Of a DNA stretch of 9,396 nt, positions 5,566 to 9,396 are shown one piece after another. Position numbers and translations under genes: made by a program. Source of the stretch: Candidatus Omnitrophota bacterium (GTDB lineage Bacteria; Omnitrophota; Koll11; Aquiviventales; Aquiviventaceae); the NCBI GenBank assembly GCA_016196415.1, contig JACPXS010000147.1, forward strand, positions 1 through 9,396, in the 5' to 3' direction. The notes below the pieces were generated by a model, which saw only the letters and a list, made by a program, of their open reading frames with translations, had not been told where the DNA came from and did not search any database. Numbering within the stretch: the stretch's first letter is position 1; each line of letters opens with the position of its first letter.

Positions 5566-7181
5566 TCGCGGGCCTTCCGCCCCTTCGACTTGCGCCACGG
5601 CCTTCCCTCGACCGGGCTCGGAACAGGCTGGCCGTGGGCTCGCTCAGGATTCTGCCCCTCGGGCAGAGCCCGTGGGGCTCCACAGAGAGCCTCCACCAAC
5701 CCCTCAATCGTCGAGGAGGCGGCCTCCACGACGACCCGGCCGCCATGCGCGCGCACCGCAGCGGAGGTGACCGGCCCGATCGAGGCAATGCGCCACTGCC
5801 GAAACCGTTGCCGGTGGCCGCATCCTTGGAGCGCCTGGACCAAATGGTCGACGCAGCTGGCCGACGTCACCGTGACGAAATCAAACGGCTGTTGGATCAC
5901 CTGCTGGGCGCGCGCCAGGAGCGATTTCGGCAGGGCGGTGCGGTAGATCGGAACCCTCCTCACCTGCATGCCGCGCTGACGCAAACCGGTCTCCAAGACG
6001 TCGCGGCTTTCTGCCGCACTGAAAATCAGCCCGCGCTTGCCATCGAGGAGACGCCGAGGAAAATCCTTGAGCATCCCCTCCTGACTGAACTGCCGCGGGA
6101 TGAAGTCTACATGAAGCCCGCGCTCCTCGATTGCCACGGCCGTCTTCGAACCGATCGCTCCGATGTGGCAGCCCAGCAGCCACCGCACGTCCTTGCGGTA
6201 CGGCCTGAGCATTCGGGAAAACCAGTCATTGCCTTCAGGGCTCGTGAAGAAGACCCAGTCGGTGTTCGGGAGCTCACGGATCGCTTCGCGAAAGAGCCTA
6301 TTGGATGGTACCGGGACCAGCTCGATGGCCGGGAGCTGTTCGACCAGCGCCCCCAGCGCCTCGAGCTGCTCCACCAGCAAAGCTGCGCGATCGGAAGCGC
6401 GCGTTACGAGGATCCGCTTGCCGAAGAGCGGCCGGGTCTCGAACCAGCGAAGTGTCTTTCGCAACGTCACCACATCACCCACGATGAGAATGGCCGGTGG
6501 ACGGATCGACGCCTGCGTGGCCTGGCGGACCATGGTGCGCAGCGTCCCGGTGACCGTCCGCTGGGCCGGAGTGCTGCCCCATTCAATGACCGCGCAGGGC
6601 GAGGAGGGGCGGCGGCCGTGACGAATCACCTGCTCAATGATCAGGGGCAGCGTCTTGACGCCCATTAAGCACACCAGCGTATCGCAGGCCGTCGCAAGCC
6701 GAGGCCAGCGCACGGCGCGTGCCGGTTTCGTCGGGTCTTCATGCCCGGTCACGATGGCGACGGAGGAGGCGAGCGTCCGATGGGTGAGCGGGATCCCCGC
6801 GTACGCCGGAACGGCCAACGCGCTGCTCACGCCCGGCACCACTTCATACGAGACCCCGGCTTGCCTCAGTTGAAGCGCTTCTTCCGCCCCGCGCCCAAAC
6901 AGAAATGGATCGCCGCCCTTGAGCCGCACCACGGTCTTGCCCGCCTTTGCAGCCCGGATGAGCAGCGCGTTGATTGAACGCTGGCTCACCTGACGCCGCT
7001 CAGGCTCCTTCCCGACGTAGATGATCTTGGCTCGTGGCGGGCAGGAGTGCAACAGGCGCATCGACACCAGGTGGTCATAGACTACAAGATCCGCCTGGCA
7101 GAGGAGTTCTTGGCCGCGCATGGTGAGCAGCTTCGGATCTCCCGGCCCCGCCCCAACCAAATACACCTTGCCCGTCCCCAT
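5562..7181 (-). CDS. cobA-hemD: Uroporphyrinogen-III C-methyltransferase / uroporphyrinogen-III synthase fusion
   Basis: A 539-residue two-domain protein. Residues 1 to about 245 are the SAM-dependent methyltransferase that makes precorrin-2: VGAGPGDP (9-16), VVYDHLVS (33-40), YVGKE (55-59), VVRLKGGDPFLFGRGAEE (84-101), VVPGVSSALAVPAYAGIPLTH (within 114-134) and CLMGVKTL (171-178). Residues of about 250-500 are uroporphyrinogen-III synthase, which closes hydroxymethylbilane: GKRILVTRA (254-262), VFFTSPEG, and the late TVTSAS and ASIGPVTSAA motifs. The fusion is common in many bacterial lineages. The last 39 residues (after EALC, from about 5681 down) are Pro/Arg/Lys-rich, have no counterpart in the domain and are encoded by palindrome-rich DNA. 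GAGAGG at 7185-7190 precedes the ATG by 3 nt. The stop overlaps hemB. The product can feed siroheme, cobalamin or heme. Confidence 0.94.
   Translation of the reverse strand: MGTGKVYLVGAGPGDPKLLTMRGQELLCQADLVVYDHLVSMRLLHSCPPRAKIIYVGKEPERRQVSQRSINALLIRAAKAGKTVVRLKGGDPFLFGRGAEEALQLRQAGVSYEVVPGVSSALAVPAYAGIPLTHRTLASSVAIVTGHEDPTKPARAVRWPRLATACDTLVCLMGVKTLPLIIEQVIRHGRRPSSPCAVIEWGSTPAQRTVTGTLRTMVRQATQASIRPPAILIVGDVVTLRKTLRWFETRPLFGKRILVTRASDRAALLVEQLEALGALVEQLPAIELVPVPSNRLFREAIRELPNTDWVFFTSPEGNDWFSRMLRPYRKDVRWLLGCHIGAIGSKTAVAIEERGLHVDFIPRQFSQEGMLKDFPRRLLDGKRGLIFSAAESRDVLETGLRQRGMQVRRVPIYRTALPKSLLARAQQVIQQPFDFVTVTSASCVDHLVQALQGCGHRQRFRQWRIASIGPVTSAAVRAHGGRVVVEAASSTIEGLVEALCGAPRALPEGQNPERAHGQPVPSPVEGRPWRKSKGRKARE
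5565..5681. repeat. Palindrome-rich tract forming the 3' end of cobA-hemD
   Basis: The tract contains a hairpin GCCCCTCGGGC (5654-5664) and GCCCGTGGGGC (5668-5678) with a 3-nt loop and one mismatch, and a wider stem CCACGGCC with GGCCGTGG in the same tract (about 5591-5638). The phrase GGCCTTCC recurs near 5571 and 5598, each followed by a CTTCGAC or CTCGACC segment. It encodes the 39-residue tail of the HemD domain and ends at the hemB overlap. Its design differs from the heptad elements. Whether it is a mobile repeat is an inference from its palindromes and its absence from usual HemD proteins. Confidence 0.5.
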
Positions 7182-7184
7182 CGT

Positions 7185-7190
7185 CCTCTC
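7185..7190 (-). promoter_or_regulatory. Shine-Dalgarno site of cobA-hemD
   Basis: GAGAGG on the minus strand, 3 nt before the ATG at 7179-7181. The spacing is short but this is the only good site, and it lies just outside the palindromic element that fills the rest of the gap. Confidence 0.5.
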
Positions 7191-7203
7191 ACACTAATAG
7201 CCT

Positions 7204-7317
7204 CTATCAAAATGAGCCTGGTTCAAGGTTCATGGTTGAAGGTTCAAGGGTATCGCGCCGTGCCTAGAGCCTTGAACCTCGAACCTTGAACCAGAGCGCC
7301 AAAAGTCTTTTTGATAG
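7204..7317. repeat. Heptad-armed palindromic element, intergenic copy between tRNA-Arg and cobA-hemD
   Basis: The arms at 7218-7249 and 7263-7294 are inverted repeats matching at 27 of 32 positions around a 13-nt loop. They are made of 7-bp units (GGTTCAA, GGTTCAT, GGTTGAA, GGTTCAA; opposite arm GGTTCAA, GGTTCGA, GGTTCAA, GGCTCTA). CTATCAAAA at 7204-7212 and TTTTGATAG at 7309-7317 form outer inverted repeats that probably mark the ends. Positions 7259-7285 are identical to 4421-4447, in the same orientation. Three arm mismatches occur at matching positions in both copies, so the two descend from one element. No transposase is present; it would be a non-autonomous MITE-like or REP-like element. 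I see no clear target-site duplication. Confidence 0.9.
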
Positions 7318-7324
7318 GCGCTCT
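7293..7324 (-). other. Short hairpin just 3' of tRNA-Arg
   Basis: AGAGCGCC at 7293-7300 pairs with GGCGCTCT at 7317-7324, with AAAA and TTTT able to extend the stem inside. It begins 8 nt after the 3' end of the tRNA on the minus strand and overlaps the end of the palindromic element. It lacks a U-tract after the stem, so it is not a standard Rho-independent terminator; it may limit read-through or guide tRNA 3' processing. Confidence 0.35.
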
Positions 7325-7332
7325 AAGAAGAG

Positions 7333-7405
7333 CGCGCCCGGCGGGATTTGAACCCACGGCATCCAGCTCCGGAGGCTGGCGCTCTATCCGCTGAGCTACG
7401 GGCGC
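7333..7405 (-). tRNA. tRNA-Arg, anticodon CCG
   Basis: The minus strand folds as a full cloverleaf. The acceptor GCGCCCG pairs with CGGGCGC, followed by discriminator G; the D stem is GCTC with GAGC; the anticodon stem CCAGC with GCTGG encloses the loop CTCCGGA, giving anticodon CCG (reads CGG Arg codons); the variable loop has 5 nt; the T arm is GTGGG, TTCAAAT, CCCGC. No CCA is encoded. It lies 19 nt after the hemC stop and before cobA-hemD, so it is probably released from the hem transcript or read from a promoter inside hemC. Its role is ordinary decoding; the position inside a tetrapyrrole operon is the notable point. Confidence 0.95.
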
Positions 7406-7424
7406 GTCGCACCATTGCTCACGT

Positions 7425-8363
7425 CTAACACATGGACAGCAGGGCTTCGGCGCCTCGGGCACGGCACTGTTCCGCCAAGCGCCGGCCTAGGCTCATCGGC
7501 TCGGTGAACGGTCCGCGGAGCGTCCCTCGGACATCCGCGGAGCCATCCGGCGCCGCCACAACCCCCTGGAGCGCCAGCTCCTCTCTGTCGCGGGAGGCGT
7601 AGGCTGCGATCGGGACGCGACAGCCGCCGCCGAGCGCTTGCAGGAACGCCCGCTCCGCCTCCACGCACGCGCGGCTCCCGGCATCCTCCAGCGCGCTCAC
7701 CAGCCCCACGACTTCTGCATCGTCACGTCGCGTCTCGACCGCAAGCGCTCCCTGTCCCGGCTCAGGCAGCATGAGGGAAAGATCCAGGTACTCGGCGATG
7801 CGCGCTTCGAGTCCTAACCGGATGAGCCCGCAGGCCGCAACGATGATGGCATCGTATCGCCCCTCGTCGAGTTTCCGCAAGCGGGTATCGACGTTACCGC
7901 GGATGTCGAGCACCGTGAGATTGGGTCGATAGCGGAGCAGCTGGCTGCGCCGCCGCAAGCTTGAGGTCCCGATCCGCGATCCGCTGAGGAGCTGATCAAG
8001 CATCGCTCCCCTCATGGATACCAGCGCATCGCGCGGTTCCTCGCGGTCCAACACGGCGGCAATCGACAGGCTCGGCGGATGCGCCAAGGGCACATCCTTC
8101 ATGCTATGCACGGCAAGATCGATTCGGCCTTCCGCCAACGCGGCTTCAAGCTCCTTGACAAATATCCCCTCACCGCCGAACGCCACCAACGGAAGCTCCG
8201 GATCCTGATCGGCCCGCGCCTTGATCGTCTGCAGGGTGAAGGTCCGCTGCGGATAGCGCTCCTCCAACTTGGTTTGGACGATCTGCGCTTGACACGTGGC
8301 GAGTGAGCTTCCACGAGTCCCAATTATGAGGGAACGCAGGGGGCCGTCTCCCTGTGCCACCAT
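7425..8363 (-). CDS. hemC: Hydroxymethylbilane synthase (porphobilinogen deaminase)
   Basis: A 312-residue enzyme that polymerises four porphobilinogens into hydroxymethylbilane on a dipyrromethane cofactor. The marks are IGTRGSSLATCQA (14-26), GIFVKELEAAL (66-76), DLAVHSMKDVP (82-92, catalytic Asp90), IGTSSLRRRSQLL (131-143), IRGNVDTRLRKL (154-165), LMLPEPGQGALAVE (197-210) and the cofactor cysteine in GGGCRVPIAAYA (Cys248). The length is typical. The ATG at 8363 lies 40 nt inside the end of hemA in another frame, with only a weak ribosome site, which suggests translational coupling; no downstream start leaves the IGTRGS strand with a normal lead. The stop is followed at 19 nt by tRNA-Arg. 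Confidence 0.95.
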   Translation of the reverse strand: MVAQGDGPLRSLIIGTRGSSLATCQAQIVQTKLEERYPQRTFTLQTIKARADQDPELPLVAFGGEGIFVKELEAALAEGRIDLAVHSMKDVPLAHPPSLSIAAVLDREEPRDALVSMRGAMLDQLLSGSRIGTSSLRRRSQLLRYRPNLTVLDIRGNVDTRLRKLDEGRYDAIIVAACGLIRLGLEARIAEYLDLSLMLPEPGQGALAVETRRDDAEVVGLVSALEDAGSRACVEAERAFLQALGGGCRVPIAAYASRDREELALQGVVAAPDGSADVRGTLRGPFTEPMSLGRRLAEQCRARGAEALLSMC

Positions 8364-9364
8364 GAGAGAAATCGATCCACCTTGTGCTCGACGATGGCCT
8401 GTGAGGCGCTCAAGGCGTGTTGCCGCTCTTGGTGCGAGTGGTTCACCAGCCCTCCCAAGTCATCCACGTCAAACAGGTACACATTCTCCAGGGCGCCGGC
8501 CGACGGTTCGATATTCCGTGGCACGCCCAGGTCCACCAGGCACACGGGCCGCTGGTGGCGATCCCGCATGGCCAAGGCGATGTCGTTTCGGCTCAAGAGA
8601 TACGCTGGGGCGCTCGTCGAGCTGATCACGATATCGGCCTCAAGGAGCTGGGGCGCAAGCCGCTCCAGAGAGAGCGGGGTCGCCTCGTAGTCTGTCGCGA
8701 GCTGGACGGCGCGATCCAGCGAGCGGTTCATGATCCGAATGTCCCGAACCCCGCGCGCGACCAGCCGCTTCACCGTCGATTCCCCGATCTTGCTGGCGCC
8801 GATGAGCAACACGACGGCTCCGGAGAGCCGACCGAAGATCTTTTCCGCCAGCTCCACCGATACCGAACCAATCGAGGTGCCGCCGCGCCCGATAGCGGTC
8901 TGCGTGCGAACCACCTTTGCGGTGTTCAGCGCGCGTTGAAACAGCCCATTGAATAATTTCCCGGTGGCCCCGTAACCCCTGGCCCACTCATAGGCGTGCT
9001 TCACTTGATGGAGGATCTCCCCTTCACCGAGCACCATCGAGTCGAGGCCGCTGGCCACGGCAAACAGGTGCCGGATGCTGTGCGGCTCCGTGAAGCTGTA
9101 GAGCCGCTCGACTAAGAAGGGCAGCTCGATCTGCCCGCGCTCGCTGAGGAACTGGTGGAGCCGATCCACCGCGCCGCTAAGCTTCGGAATGCCGCCGTAG
9201 ATTTCAACCCGGTTACAGGTGGAGAGAATCGCCATCTCCTGCAGCCCCACTTCGCTTCGGAGCCTGGCGAACGCCTCCGGCAGTTGCTCTCGAGGAAACG
9301 CCAACCGCTCCCTCAACTCAATCGGCCCCGAGCGGTGGTTGAGTCCAACCCAGACAATGCGCAT
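8324..9364 (-). CDS. hemA: Glutamyl-tRNA reductase, short form lacking most of the dimerisation domain
   Basis: A 346-residue enzyme that reduces glutamyl-tRNA to glutamate-1-semialdehyde with NADPH, the first committed step of C5 tetrapyrrole synthesis; its product goes to HemL. The catalytic domain has VGLNHRSGP (6-14), the nucleophile in ILSTCNRVEIYGG (Cys50), and GLDSMVLGEGEILHQVKHAY (within 105-124). The NADPH domain has VVLLIGASKIGE followed by RIMNRS, then VDLGVPRNIEP. Usual enzymes are about 420-450 residues with a C-terminal helical dimerisation domain of roughly 100; here the protein stops soon after FLSWW, where relatives continue with a VPTI-like segment. The hemC start lies in the last 40 nt, so the missing part is not present in another frame. 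The start at 9364 gives a standard N-terminus. An upstream gene may end at 9371. Confidence 0.94.
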   Translation of the reverse strand: MRIVWVGLNHRSGPIELRERLAFPREQLPEAFARLRSEVGLQEMAILSTCNRVEIYGGIPKLSGAVDRLHQFLSERGQIELPFLVERLYSFTEPHSIRHLFAVASGLDSMVLGEGEILHQVKHAYEWARGYGATGKLFNGLFQRALNTAKVVRTQTAIGRGGTSIGSVSVELAEKIFGRLSGAVVLLIGASKIGESTVKRLVARGVRDIRIMNRSLDRAVQLATDYEATPLSLERLAPQLLEADIVISSTSAPAYLLSRNDIALAMRDRHQRPVCLVDLGVPRNIEPSAGALENVYLFDVDDLGGLVNHSHQERQHALSASQAIVEHKVDRFLSWWHRETAPCVPS

Positions 9365-9396
9365 CGAGGACTACGAAAAGTGGGGATGCCCCGGGG

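Noticed and set aside
4918..6668. Long plus-strand reading frames (for example 4918-5946 and 5634-6668)
   Set aside because: They lie opposite hemB and cobA-hemD, show no recognisable motifs, and are expected in GC-rich DNA as antisense shadows.
7182..7332. Search for a promoter, Rex operator or riboswitch before cobA-hemD
   Set aside because: I saw no -35/-10 pair with proper spacing, no TTGTGA-type Rex palindrome, and no known riboswitch core. The gap is filled by the palindromic element.
7244..7462. A 72-codon minus-strand reading frame across the tRNA and repeat
   Set aside because: Its middle (QRIERQPPELDAVGSNPAG-like) is the familiar false translation of a tRNA gene, and the rest comes from the palindromic element and the end of hemC.
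9371..9396. Possible end of an upstream gene (frame ending PGHPHFS, TAG at 9371-9373)
   Set aside because: Only seven codons are visible. A cytochrome c assembly (CcsA/HemX-like) gene often precedes hemA, but nothing here identifies it.

Overview
The window is a compact, GC-rich bacterial gene cluster. Every protein gene I can support, and one tRNA, lie on the minus strand. In transcription order (high to low coordinates) they are: hemA, hemC, tRNA-Arg(CCG), a cobA-hemD fusion, hemB, hemL, rex, a menG/ubiE-type methyltransferase, a long-chain polyprenyl diphosphate synthase, tatA, and the start of a Rieske iron-sulfur protein that runs off the left edge. Genes are almost touching: there are ATGA stop/start overlaps at cobA-hemD/hemB, hemB/hemL and rex/menG, a 1-nt overlap at menG/prenyl synthase, a 40-nt overlap at hemA/hemC, and gaps of 1 to 18 nt elsewhere. 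The only larger gap, about 150 nt, holds a palindromic repeat just 3' of the tRNA.

Together the genes supply an electron-transport chain. hemA, hemL, hemB, hemC and hemD convert glutamyl-tRNA to uroporphyrinogen III. The CobA half methylates that to precorrin-2 (siroheme, cobalamin or alternative heme routes). The prenyl synthase and methyltransferase serve quinone synthesis, probably menaquinone. The Rieske protein belongs to a quinol:cytochrome c oxidoreductase and carries a twin-arginine motif, and the TatA next door would help export it. Rex, an NADH/NAD+-sensing repressor, sits in the middle. The set suggests a respiring Gram-negative lineage, for example the Nitrospirota/NC10/Omnitrophota range, but I cannot fix the phylum from sequence alone.

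The most unusual feature is a family of palindromic elements with 7-bp periodic arms (units such as GGTTCAA, GGTTCGA, GGCTGGA). One copy is intergenic (about 7204-7317). One lies in frame inside hemB just after the zinc-binding cysteines (about 5065-5164). One lies in frame in the N-terminus of hemL (about 4368-4479). A different palindrome-rich tract forms the C-terminal tail of the cobA-hemD product (about 5565-5681). Removing each segment brings the protein back to about its family's usual length. This resembles the Rickettsia palindromic elements, which also insert in frame in genes, although the sequences here look unrelated. Also notable are a HemA that lacks most of the C-terminal dimerisation domain and ends inside the hemC start, and a 23-bp direct repeat read in two frames in tatA and the Rieske gene.
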